A stretch of 8,411 nucleotides of DNA from Pseudomonadota bacterium (GTDB lineage: Bacteria > Pseudomonadota > Alphaproteobacteria > Rhizobiales > Xanthobacteraceae): contig JAKAMD010000143.1 in NCBI GenBank assembly GCA_021823875.1, positions 1-8,411 on the forward strand. Reading direction: 5' to 3'. Position numbers and translations under genes: made by a program. The notes beneath the pieces were generated by a model. That model was not told the DNA's origin, did no database searches, and saw only the letters and a program-made list of their open reading frames with translations. Below, piece after piece: positions 1-6,346 of the stretch (positions are counted from its first letter, which is position 1; each line of letters opens with the position of its first letter).

Positions 1-168
1 GATGATGTTGTGCGGCTGCCCGAGCAGCTCGGACTCGGCGTAGCCGGCTACATCGCAGAAGGTCCGGTTGGCGTAGGTGATGCGGCCCTTCACATCGGTC
101 TTCGAAACGATGATGTCGTGGTTATCGAAAAAAACTTCGACATCCGTCGGCGCAATATGCTTCCCCAT
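1..168 (-). CDS. PAS-domain sensor protein, N-terminal 56 residues (partial)
   Basis: The reverse strand opens with ATG at 168-166 and stays open to the window edge, so only the first 56 residues are present. The peptide begins MGKHIAPTDVEVFF and continues through DIIVSKTD, GRITYANRTFCDVAGY and SELLGQPHNII. That is the opening of a PAS domain: the N-terminal cap, the first strands and the helix before the HNIIRHP-type turn. Such N-termini are known from Aer-like redox sensors, and in Hyphomicrobiales also from short stand-alone PAS proteins, chemoreceptors and diguanylate cyclases. No signal peptide is visible, so the sensor is probably cytoplasmic. A GGAAG purine stretch a few bases upstream of the ATG supports the start. 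The output domain lies outside the window, so its signalling partner cannot be named. The 156-nt gap to the araC-like gene argues for a separate transcription unit. Confidence 0.8.
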   Translation of the reverse strand, partial: MGKHIAPTDVEVFFDNHDIIVSKTDVKGRITYANRTFCDVAGYAESELLGQPHNII

Positions 169-207
169 CTCGCACTTCCGATTCGGTCGTGGCGATCCCG
201 GGCGAAC

Positions 208-280
208 TTAAGCTTAATAGCCGCTAAGAAATGGTGACTTGACGTTGCAGCACCCGGCACCCACACTCTGATACCGGTAT
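208..280. promoter_or_regulatory. Spacer with two perfect 10-bp palindromes upstream of the PAS gene
   Basis: The 156-nt spacer (169-324) between the AraC-like gene and the PAS gene is noticeably more AT-rich than its surroundings. It holds two perfect 10-bp palindromes: TTAAGCTTAA at 208-217 and ATACCGGTAT at 271-280. The second contains the heptamer ATACCGG, which I otherwise found only at 2158-2164 and 2192-2198, upstream of the AraC-like pair. These could be protein-binding sites controlling the PAS gene. I could not find a convincing -35/-10 pair, so the regulatory role is inference. Confidence 0.35.
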
Positions 281-324
281 TTTGCTCTCATAAATTGCAG
301 CCATAAAAGGCTCCCCTAAAACGA

Positions 325-1167
325 TCAGCCCGGTCGCTGCTTTCTGGCGCGAACCTGCTCGGCGAATTGCATCGGGGTGTAACCGCGATGCCGCTTAAAG
401 GACTGAAACAGACTGAGCGCGCTCGTCCCGGTAACCGCCGCAAGCTCTTCCAAGGTGATCGGCTGCTGCCAATTTGCCTCGATAAAGTCCTCCGCCCGGC
501 GCACTTCCGCCGGTGCGACGTCGGGCGCGTCGGCCTCGAACAAATGACTGTGGTTGTGCCGGGTGGCACGCAGAAACATCACCATCATGGCCTGCTCGAA
601 TTCCGCTTGCACGACCATAGGCAGCATCAAATCTGACCTGCTCACCAAGTCGATCAGAAAAAGGAATTGATCGCGCAAAAGCTTCGCTTCGGTCGCCCTA
701 AAATCGAGCAGTTGATCAAATCGCAGCGGCCCATTGACCGGCATCCCGGTGAGCGCCTCCAGCTTGGCCGCGAGCGCGTCGGGCGCCAAGCGCAAGACAA
801 CGTGCTCGTAATTATCGACGAGATTGACCGAAAATTCCGTCGCCGCCGGGGTCACCAGGCCGCACCGCACACCTAGCCGCCGCTCGGCCCCCTTGATGGC
901 GATCTCCCCCGCGCCTCTGAGGGCAAAGGACAAGGTGACAAATTGGCTGCCGGAGAAATGCACGCGCACGTCGGCGCCATAGCCTGAATAGTTCAGGCCG
1001 ATTTGCGAGAGCTGGCAATTGTTGATGACAACGTCGACCTTGCTGCCGCGGCCAAGCGGCTGCACCGTCATGGTGTTGGAATAGACTAGCCCAAACGCTT
1101 CGCGGGCGCCCTCGACGTCATGGGCGCGAATGAGCGGATAGCGGTCGAGCGGTCGCGCTGCGCTCAT
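325..1167 (-). CDS. AraC-type regulator with a single HTH (downstream member of a tandem pair)
   Basis: A 280-residue protein. Residues about 10-200 form the AraC-type sensor region: a cupin-like N-terminal domain of the AraC_binding_2 kind, with a turn around LRGAGEIAI (83-91) and an YEHVVLRL strand (120-127). The C-terminus starts with RRAEDFIEANW (223-233) and the first HTH, ITLEELAAVTGTSALSLFQSFKRHRG (about 237-262). It then stops at QVRARKQRPG. A standard AraC/XylS DNA-binding domain carries a second HTH of roughly 45-50 further residues ending near a GxxPS motif. That half is absent, and I saw no remnant of it in any frame of the 156 nt downstream. The start ATG overlaps the stop of the upstream paralogue as ATGA (1164-1167), and AGGGGG about 8 nt before it is a good ribosome-binding site. 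The effector is unknown, and DNA binding with one HTH would probably need dimerisation or a partner. Confidence 0.82.
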   Translation of the reverse strand: MSAARPLDRYPLIRAHDVEGAREAFGLVYSNTMTVQPLGRGSKVDVVINNCQLSQIGLNYSGYGADVRVHFSGSQFVTLSFALRGAGEIAIKGAERRLGVRCGLVTPAATEFSVNLVDNYEHVVLRLAPDALAAKLEALTGMPVNGPLRFDQLLDFRATEAKLLRDQFLFLIDLVSRSDLMLPMVVQAEFEQAMMVMFLRATRHNHSHLFEADAPDVAPAEVRRAEDFIEANWQQPITLEELAAVTGTSALSLFQSFKRHRGYTPMQFAEQVRARKQRPG

Positions 1168-2015
1168 TGCAGCCGCCCCCTGCCGCGCGCGCGCATCTGC
1201 GCGAGGAATTCCTGCGGAGAATAGCCGCGATATTTCCTGAATGAATCGACCAGGCTGCGCCCGCTGACACCTACGGCCGTTGCGACTTCATCGAGCGTGA
1301 TCGGCCGCTGCCAATTCGCCTCCAGATAGTCCTCCGCCCGGCGCACTTGCGCCGGCGCACTGTCCGGCGCGGCCTCGTCCAACAAATGACTGTAATTGTG
1401 CCGATTGCAGCTGAGCATCATCGTCATCAAGAGCTGTTCCGTTTGCATGCTCCACCAAACCGGCAGATCGTCATTGGGATTGGCGTGGCTCAGCGTATCC
1501 ACCAGGACGCGCACGTAGCGGGGCAGGATTCCAACCCTTTGGCATGTGCTGTCCTGCTGCACTTTCATTTGCAACGGCTCACAAATGGCGGCGCCGGTGA
1601 TGGCCTCGAGTTTCTGGGTCAAGGACTGCGCGTCAATTTTCAAAATGAGATGTTCGTAGTCGGCCGAACACCGCATTTGCCAGCTTGTACCGGGTGAGAT
1701 GACGGCGGTTGTGCCCGCCGCCAACGGCATGGTCGTATCACCGATGACGATTTCGCCGTTTCCCCGCAGCGGGATCAATTGCAGAAAACTGTCGGTCTCC
1801 GGATACGTCGATTGCACGCCCACGCCGTAAGTCCGGTAATACAGCCAGGCATTATTGATCGGGCAGTAGTTCATGATGGCTTCGATGGCGTCGATGCCAC
1901 CGGTGGAAATCAACACCGGCTTGGCGCAGATGCGAACCAGCGCCTCGCGGACCTCTTCGATGTTGCTGCTGCGCACGAGAGGAAAATTATCAAGCGGCTT
2001 AGGAGAATTGGACAA
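1164..2015 (-). CDS. AraC-type regulator with a single HTH, TTG start (upstream member of pair)
   Basis: A 283-residue paralogue of the next gene. The two share the PLDxxPLxR opening, the LRGxGEI turn (83-89), YEHLILKI (120-127), KLEAITG (135-141), NYSHLL (207-212), RRAEDYLEANWQRPITLDE (225-243) and RGYSPQEF (263-270). The N-terminal two thirds is the AraC-type sensor domain. The first HTH spans about 239-264, and the chain ends 13 residues later at RGRLQ, so the second HTH is missing here too. The only canonical start codon in this frame after the in-frame TGA at 2082-2084 is TTG at 2015-2013. The homologous N-termini of the pair align from that point, and GGGGGG at 2033-2028 is a possible but distant ribosome-binding site. 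The pair is presumably one operon transcribed from the 2016-2220 spacer. The ligand and targets are not deducible; autoregulation is plausible. Confidence 0.82.
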   Translation of the reverse strand: MSNSPKPLDNFPLVRSSNIEEVREALVRICAKPVLISTGGIDAIEAIMNYCPINNAWLYYRTYGVGVQSTYPETDSFLQLIPLRGNGEIVIGDTTMPLAAGTTAVISPGTSWQMRCSADYEHLILKIDAQSLTQKLEAITGAAICEPLQMKVQQDSTCQRVGILPRYVRVLVDTLSHANPNDDLPVWWSMQTEQLLMTMMLSCNRHNYSHLLDEAAPDSAPAQVRRAEDYLEANWQRPITLDEVATAVGVSGRSLVDSFRKYRGYSPQEFLAQMRARGRGRLQ

Positions 2016-2077
2016 TGGAATTTCACGCCCCCCAGCATGATACCCGACCCGATGAGGCTCAGGATTGGCAAGCGTAG

Positions 2078-2198
2078 CGGCTCAAGCCGAGGCGCCGCAA
2101 GTAGCGGTCCACCGGTTTCAAAGCTGATGAGGAGACGATGAGCCCGTACCCAGCCGTATACCGGCGATCCGGGCCAAGTTGAATTATCTCGATACCGG
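2078..2198. promoter_or_regulatory. Spacer upstream of the AraC-like pair with two ATACCGG repeats and an inverted repeat
   Basis: The 205-nt spacer (2016-2220) lies between the end of the ExoR-like gene and the TTG start of the first AraC-like gene and should hold the promoter of that pair. It contains two direct copies of ATACCGG, at 2158-2164 and 2192-2198, 34 bp apart start to start (about three helical turns). It also has an inverted repeat CGGCT-CA-AGCCG at 2078-2089. The same heptamer recurs as a palindrome at 271-280. Direct repeats spaced by whole helical turns are typical of AraC-family operators, so autoregulatory sites are possible. I did not find a clear -35/-10 pair or a terminator for the upstream gene. 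Confidence 0.35.
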
Positions 2199-2220
2199 AG
2201 CGCGGCGTCCCCAGCCGGAA

Positions 2221-3051
2221 TTACTCCCGGCGCGATTCCATCCAGCGCTTGAGATAGACGCCGGCGAGCGCCCGCTCGTCCTCGTTGGCCTGCTGCATAG
2301 CGCTGGCATAGAGCCGATTGATCCAGGCCTGGTTCTCGACCGAGGAATCCTTGGCGCTGTCCTTGGCGAGCGTGAGCCACATCAGCCCGCGCGCGGCCTG
2401 GCGCGGCACGTGATCGCCGGAGAACAGCATGGCGCCGAGCATGGCCTGCGCCCGGCATTGGCCCTTTTGCGCCGCCAGCATGAACCAGCGCGCCGCCATG
2501 CGCGGGTCGTGCGGCGCACCTTTGCCGTCGAGATAAAGGCGCGCCAGATAATACTGCGCGTCGGGATCGCGGAAATAGGACGCCGCGTAATTGAACATCT
2601 CGCGCGCGCGTCCCGCATCGGCCTTGATCGGCGTCTTCGGGATACCGTCGAGATAATACTGGCCGAGCGCCACGAAGGCGTTGGCGACGAAGCGCGCCTG
2701 CGGCGTGTTCGGATTGTCGTCGGCGTGCGCGTCGGCGATATGGCTGAAATATTCGAACGCCTTGTAATCGTCCTGCGCGACGCCATCGCCTTCGGCATAC
2801 ATGCGTCCGAGCTTCCACTGCGCCAGGAAGTGACCTTTTTCGGCGGCATATTCGAGCGCGTGCACCGCCTTGGCCTTGTGTCCATCGCGCAGCCATTGGG
2901 CACCGGAGCGGAACGCTTCCATCGGCGTGAGCGGCGCGGTGGCAACCGCCGCCGAATCCACCGACTTGCTGCCGTCAAACGCGAGCGCCGGCGCGGCCAT
3001 CAAGCAGACCGCCGCCACGCTTAAGCTGACCAGTGCCTCAACTGTCCGCAT
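2221..3051 (-). CDS. exoR: ExoR-like periplasmic SEL1-repeat protein
   Basis: A 276-residue protein with a likely Sec signal peptide (residues 1-24, cleavage after APALA before FDG). SEL1-like tetratricopeptide repeats follow. The clearest are AVHALEYAAEKGHFLAQWKLG plus MYAEGDGVAQDD (62-95), AFVALGQYYLDGIPKTPIKAD (125-145), MFNYAASYFRDPDAQYYLARLYLDGKG (152-178) and WFMLAAQKGQCRAQAMLGAMLFSG (189-212). Length, repeat order and the LxxYYxxGIPxTP segment resemble rhizobial ExoR (268 residues in Sinorhizobium). There ExoR sits in the periplasm, binds the sensor kinase ExoS (ChvG) and holds the ExoS-ChvI system off, controlling exopolysaccharide and motility; that is established for Sinorhizobium and Agrobacterium. 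The ATG lies within the last codons of ilvD (14-nt overlap), so the two are probably cotranscribed. No ExoS/ChvI homologue is in the window, so the orthology is inferred from sequence resemblance; another SEL1 periplasmic protein is the alternative. Confidence 0.78.
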   Translation of the reverse strand: MRTVEALVSLSVAAVCLMAAPALAFDGSKSVDSAAVATAPLTPMEAFRSGAQWLRDGHKAKAVHALEYAAEKGHFLAQWKLGRMYAEGDGVAQDDYKAFEYFSHIADAHADDNPNTPQARFVANAFVALGQYYLDGIPKTPIKADAGRAREMFNYAASYFRDPDAQYYLARLYLDGKGAPHDPRMAARWFMLAAQKGQCRAQAMLGAMLFSGDHVPRQAARGLMWLTLAKDSAKDSSVENQAWINRLYASAMQQANEDERALAGVYLKRWMESRRE

Positions 3052-4762
3052 AGCACGATTTCTCGCCCGCCCCGCCGGGATGGGTCACCGCGCCATGAAC
3101 AGCGGGTCCCACCTGCTGGGTGTATTTCCACAAATAGCCCGAGCCGTAATCGTTCTCGCGCGCCTGCCATGCGGCCTTGCGCTGGGCGAGTTCGGCGTCG
3201 GACAGTTTCACGTTCATGGTGCCCTTGGCGGCATCGATCTCGATGATGTCGCCGTCGCGCAGAAGCGCGATCGGTCCGCCCAACGCCGCCTCCGGCCCGA
3301 CATGGCCGATGCAGAAACCGCGGGTGGCGCCGGAGAAGCGGCCGTCGGTGATCAGCGCGACCTTGGCGCCCATACCCTGGCCGTAAAGCGCGGCCGTGGT
3401 CGAGAGCATCTCGCGCATGCCGGGGCCGCCTTTCGGGCCCTCGTAACGGATCACCAGCACGTCGCCTTCCTTGTATTTCTTGTTCTTCACGGCGTCGAAA
3501 CACGCTTCTTCGGTGTCGAAGCAACGCGCCGGCCCAGAGAACTGCAGCGACGCAAGTCCGACCACCTTCACGATGGCGCCATCGGGCGCCAGGTTACCCT
3601 TCAGGCCCACCACCCCGCCGGTCGGCAGCAGCGGCTTGTCGGCCGGGTAAACCACGTCCTGGTCCGGGTTCCATTTCACCGACTTCAGATTTTCGGCAAT
3701 GGTGCGTCCGGTCACAGTGAGACAGTCACCGTGCAGATATCCGTGGTCGAGCAGTGTCTTCATCAACAACGGAACGCCGCCAGCCTCAAACATATCCTTG
3801 GCAACATAACGGCCGCCGGGTTTCAAATCTGCGATATATGGTGTCTTTTTGAAGACTTCGGCCACGTCAAATAAGGTAAATTCGATACCGCATTCGTGCG
3901 CGATGGCCGGTAAGTGCAGCGCGGCATTGGTCGAGCCGCCGGTGGCGGCGACGACGGCGGCAGCGTTTTCCAACGCCTTGCGGGTGACGATGTCGCGCGG
4001 GCGGATGTTCTTGACGATCAGATCCATGATCATCTCGCCCGCCAGCATGCAGAACTTGTCGCGGATCTCGTACGGTGCCGGCGCACCTGCCGAATAGGGC
4101 AGCGCTAGACCGATCGCCTCGGAGACCGTCGCCATGGTGTTGGCGGTGAACTGGGCGCCGCAGGCGCCGGCCGACGGACAGGCGTTTTCTTCCAGCGTCT
4201 GCAGATCCTCGGCCGTCATCTCGCCGACCGAGTATTTGCCGACCGCCTCGTAGACGTCCTGAATGGTGACTTCCTTGCCCTTGAAAGTGCCGGGCAGGAT
4301 CGAGCCGCCGTAGATATAGATCGACGGCACGTTGAGGCGGCACATCGCCATCATCATGCCGGGCTGCGACTTGTCGCAGCCGGCGACGCCGATCAGCGCG
4401 TCATAGGCGTGGCCGCGCACGGTCAATTCGACCGAGTCCGCAATCACCTCGCGCGAGGGCAGCGAGGCCTTCATGCCGGCATGGCCCATGGCGATGCCGT
4501 CGGTGACGGTGATGGTGCAGAACTCACGCGGCGTGCCGCCGACCGAAGCAACGCCCTTCTTGACCGCCTGCGCCTGGCGCATCAGCGCGATGTTGCAGGG
4601 GGCGGCCTCGTTCCAGCAGGTGGCGACGCCCACAAAGGGCTGATGGATCTGCTCGGTGGTCAGACCCATGGCGTAATAGAACGAACGGTGCGGGGCGCGA
4701 TCCGCGCCCTCCGTGGCGTGCCGGCTCGGCAGCTTCGACTTCAAATTCGACTTGGCGTCCAT
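3038..4762 (-). CDS. ilvD: Dihydroxy-acid dehydratase, [2Fe-2S]-type IlvD
   Basis: Cytoplasmic enzyme that dehydrates 2,3-dihydroxy-3-methylbutanoate and 2,3-dihydroxy-3-methylpentanoate to the 2-keto acids leading to valine, leucine and isoleucine. The 574 residues are full length for the family. Three iron-sulfur cysteines are visible: C56 (EAAPCN), C129 (AGCDKSQPG) and C201 (AGACGAQF). Their 73- and 72-residue spacing matches that of the plant/mycobacterial [2Fe-2S] class. D88, D130 and the probably carbamylated K131 fit the magnesium site, and S477 in DGRFSGATRG fits the catalytic serine. I chose the ATG at 4762-4760 (MDAKSNLKSKLPSRH), which matches how rhizobial IlvD begins. A GTG at 4795 would add 11 residues (MWSAGGGRPKA) with no family resemblance. 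GGGGGA about 12 nt upstream may be the ribosome-binding site. It is divergent from the DNA glycosylase gene and overlaps the ExoR-like gene. Confidence 0.96.
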   Translation of the reverse strand: MDAKSNLKSKLPSRHATEGADRAPHRSFYYAMGLTTEQIHQPFVGVATCWNEAAPCNIALMRQAQAVKKGVASVGGTPREFCTITVTDGIAMGHAGMKASLPSREVIADSVELTVRGHAYDALIGVAGCDKSQPGMMMAMCRLNVPSIYIYGGSILPGTFKGKEVTIQDVYEAVGKYSVGEMTAEDLQTLEENACPSAGACGAQFTANTMATVSEAIGLALPYSAGAPAPYEIRDKFCMLAGEMIMDLIVKNIRPRDIVTRKALENAAAVVAATGGSTNAALHLPAIAHECGIEFTLFDVAEVFKKTPYIADLKPGGRYVAKDMFEAGGVPLLMKTLLDHGYLHGDCLTVTGRTIAENLKSVKWNPDQDVVYPADKPLLPTGGVVGLKGNLAPDGAIVKVVGLASLQFSGPARCFDTEEACFDAVKNKKYKEGDVLVIRYEGPKGGPGMREMLSTTAALYGQGMGAKVALITDGRFSGATRGFCIGHVGPEAALGGPIALLRDGDIIEIDAAKGTMNVKLSDAELAQRKAAWQARENDYGSGYLWKYTQQVGPAVHGAVTHPGGAGEKSCYADS

Positions 4763-4799
4763 AGCCTTGGGTCGTCCCCCACCCGCACTCCACACGCGC

Positions 4800-4860
4800 C
4801 CGGCTGAAAATGCCGGTTCTTGTCGAAGGGCCGAAAAAACAGGAAGCCACGCAATGGCTT
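4800..4860 (-). promoter_or_regulatory. Possible ilvD leader: terminator-like hairpin with T6 tract plus second hairpin
   Basis: Read on the minus strand upstream of ilvD, AAGCCA-TTGCG-TGGCTT (4860-4844) forms a perfect 6-bp stem. Four bases later comes TTTTTT (4839-4834). Next is a second perfect stem, CCGGC-ATTTTCA-GCCGG (4816-4800), about 38 nt before the ATG. An upstream GGCTT (complement of 4892-4896) could pair instead with the AAGCC arm of the first hairpin, which would give an alternative fold. No minus-strand gene upstream needs a terminator here, so transcription attenuation of ilvD is conceivable. A short minus-strand frame (about 5030-4935, starting MPGNWVIGL) has no run of Leu, Ile or Val codons, so a classical leader peptide is not supported. 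The stem is weak and its U-tract is offset. Confidence 0.25.
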
Positions 4861-5040
4861 GCCTTTACTCCGACGCTCTTCGATTTCCGTGAAGCCTATG
4901 GCCAAATCGCGGCGCGGCGAGCCATAATGTCTCGCTATGATTTGATTGCCGCTACACTGTTGCCGACAGGACACAGATTTGCGCCCCTTCCGGCTAAGCC
5001 GCGTAGCCCAATGACCCAGTTTCCGGGCATGACAGCTTCG

Positions 5041-5622
5041 ATGGGCAAGCCTCCCCGCCTCCGCCGCTCCTTTTTCGACCGCTCGGTGCATGACGTAGCG
5101 CCCGAACTGATCGGCGCGACGCTGTTGGTTAATGGCGTCGGCGGCATCATCGTCGAACTGGAGGCCTATCACCACACAGACCCGGCGGCGCATTCCTTTA
5201 TTGGCCGCACGGCACGCAATGCGGTGATGTTCGGGCCGCCCGGCGTGGCTTACGTCTATCGCTCCTACGGCATCCATTGGTGCCTGAACTTCGTCTGCGA
5301 GGCGGAAGGCTCGGCAAGCGCGGTGCTGATCCGGGCGCTGGAGCCGACGCAAGGGCTGGCCCTGATGCGGCGGCGGCGGGGTTTAAGCGAAGCGCGCGCG
5401 CTGTGCTCCGGGCCGGGCAAGCTGGCCCAAGCCCTCGGCGTCACGATCAAGCACAACGGGCTTGCGCTCGACCGTCCCCCCTTCGAATTGCGCGCGCGGA
5501 CCGCTGAACCGGAGATCGCGGTCGGCGTGCGCATCGGCATCAGCAAGGCGGTGGAGCACCCCTGGCGCTACGGCCTGAAGGGCTCGCCGTTCCTGAGCAA
5601 GCCGTTTCCGCCGTTGCGATGA
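5041..5622 (+). CDS. aag: 3-methyladenine DNA glycosylase, AAG/MPG family
   Basis: Monofunctional base-excision glycosylase that removes alkylated purines such as 3-methyladenine and hypoxanthine from DNA. From the chosen ATG it has 193 residues, normal for bacterial AAG. Active-site positions line up with human AAG: E41 (the general base, in VELEAYHH), Y43, H51 in AAHS, Y73 in YVYRSYG and N83 in CLNF, matching human E125, Y127, H136, Y159 and N169. The SGPGKLAQALG (123-133) and WRYGLKGSPFLSKPFP (175-190) segments are also typical. The frame is open back to 4810, with alternative ATGs at 4927, 5011 and 5029, and none has a strong ribosome-binding site. I chose 5041 because the family fold starts at PRLRRSFFDRSV; earlier starts would add residues with no visible conservation. 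It is divergent from ilvD and shares its 278-nt 5' region. Confidence 0.93.
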   Translation: MGKPPRLRRSFFDRSVHDVAPELIGATLLVNGVGGIIVELEAYHHTDPAAHSFIGRTARNAVMFGPPGVAYVYRSYGIHWCLNFVCEAEGSASAVLIRALEPTQGLALMRRRRGLSEARALCSGPGKLAQALGVTIKHNGLALDRPPFELRARTAEPEIAVGVRIGISKAVEHPWRYGLKGSPFLSKPFPPLR

Positions 5623-5874
5623 AAGTGCATGAGGCCGCTCAAGGTTCGTGCGCCATGTGCGATTGTGGTGTGCCGGCCGCCTGCATGAGCACGATCTGTT
5701 GCAGGAGTTCACAGACCATATTGCGCTGCCCCCGAGGCCGGTAAATAATGATTCCATCGCGCCAGCGTGTCGAGAGATGGGGGCTTCGACGACGACCGCT
5801 TGGATCGCCAAGTTCATCGGCTGGACGCGATGGCTGCCAACAAAAAACAAGATTTATCTTGGGGGAGAACGACC
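5623..5874. other. 252-nt spacer between aag and doxX, no clear gene
   Basis: The stretch has no convincing long gene on either strand. On the minus strand a 26-residue frame (5719-5639, MVCELLQQIVLMQAAG and on to a TGA) extends an open frame without any earlier ATG. It reads like protein rather than noise, but I do not recognise it. Perfect inverted arms CTTGG-ATCG-CCAAG lie at 5799-5812, about 60 nt before the doxX start, and could be an operator. TGCATGAG occurs twice (5626-5633 and 5682-5689). No terminator with a T-run follows aag, and no good -35/-10 pair precedes doxX. Confidence 0.4.
5861..5868 (+). promoter_or_regulatory. Strong ribosome-binding site fixing the doxX start
   Basis: GGGGGAGA lies 6 nt before the ATG at 5875. 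It is the best Shine-Dalgarno match in the window and selects this start over an in-frame ATG at 5767, whose extra 36 residues are hydrophilic and unlike DoxX proteins. Confidence 0.75.
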
Positions 5875-6330
5875 ATGGATGCGACTGTCGATCGCAAACG
5901 GCTCTATGTGCCGGCCGCTGCCGGCTTCTACGAAGCTTTTGGCCCGCTTAGCCACACGCTGATGCGAGTAGCGCTCGGCGCGATCTTGATCCCGCACGGC
6001 TTCGGCAAGGTGTTCGGCAATGACGCCGTGCACGCGGCCAATAATTTCGTGCATTTCGGCTGGGCCTTTCCGCTGGCCTGGGCTTATTTCATCGGCGCGC
6101 TCGAATTCTTCGGCGGCATTCTCCTGGTGCTCGGCCTGTTCACGCGCGCGATCGCGCTCGCCTTCGCCATCGAGATGGCGGTGATCTCGTTTGCCGTGCT
6201 GTGGCCGCATTGGGAGTGGGCGCACCACGGCATGGAATACGCCTTCTTCATGGGCCTGATCGCCATCGCGGTGTTTCTGGGCGGCGGCGGACCCTATGCG
6301 CTCGACAACCGGATGACGAAGGAATTCTGA
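5875..6330 (+). CDS. DoxX-family integral membrane protein
   Basis: A 151-residue inner-membrane protein with four predicted hydrophobic helices at about 26-44, 64-89, 91-110 and 121-138. It carries the usual DoxX marks: RVALGAILIPHGFGK (31-45) at the first helix, and ALEFFGGILLVLGLFTR (75-91) joining the second and third. The C-terminus GGGGPYALD (136-144) is also common in this family. DoxX proteins are named for the small subunit of an archaeal thiosulfate:quinone oxidoreductase. In bacteria most are of unknown function, with suggested roles in redox or oxidative-stress responses, so the exact activity cannot be given. The start is fixed by a strong ribosome-binding site. It runs the same way as aag but 252 nt away, so cotranscription is uncertain. 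It converges on the dehydrogenase gene with only 16 nt between stops and no hairpin between them. Confidence 0.88.
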   Translation: MDATVDRKRLYVPAAAGFYEAFGPLSHTLMRVALGAILIPHGFGKVFGNDAVHAANNFVHFGWAFPLAWAYFIGALEFFGGILLVLGLFTRAIALAFAIEMAVISFAVLWPHWEWAHHGMEYAFFMGLIAIAVFLGGGGPYALDNRMTKEF

Positions 6331-6346
6331 AGCGCTGGATGCGGGC

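Noticed and set aside
299..312. AGCC-ATAAAA-GGCT hairpin just downstream of the second AraC-like gene as a terminator
   Set aside because: Only a 4-bp stem and no T-run follows on the minus strand.
325..2015. Frameshift or sequencing error hiding the second HTH of the AraC-like proteins
   Set aside because: No HTH-like sequence appears in other frames downstream of the second protein, and the first is directly overlapped by the intact start of the second. Simple frameshift is therefore unlikely, although older deletion remains possible.
1910..2896. Long minus-strand open frame of 328 codons crossing the araC-exoR spacer
   Set aside because: It is out of frame with both real genes, is very rich in Arg and Ala as expected for a shifted frame of GC-rich coding DNA, and overlaps a clear SEL1-repeat protein and the AraC-type gene.
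2870..3874. Plus-strand 334-codon open frame across exoR and ilvD
   Set aside because: It is antisense to two well-supported genes, has no recognisable motif and has the composition of a shadow frame.
4810..5040. N-terminal extension of the DNA glycosylase to 270 residues
   Set aside because: The extra 77 residues have no recognisable domain, overlap the presumed ilvD leader and promoter region, and exceed the usual length of bacterial AAG proteins. Internal ATGs fit the family start better.
4741..5352. Minus-strand 203-codon open frame antisense to the DNA glycosylase
   Set aside because: It overlaps conserved catalytic segments of the glycosylase on the other strand, and its sequence shows no domain.
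5767..5874. N-terminal extension of the DoxX protein
   Set aside because: The extension is hydrophilic, lacks a ribosome-binding site, and the ATG at 5875 has a strong one.
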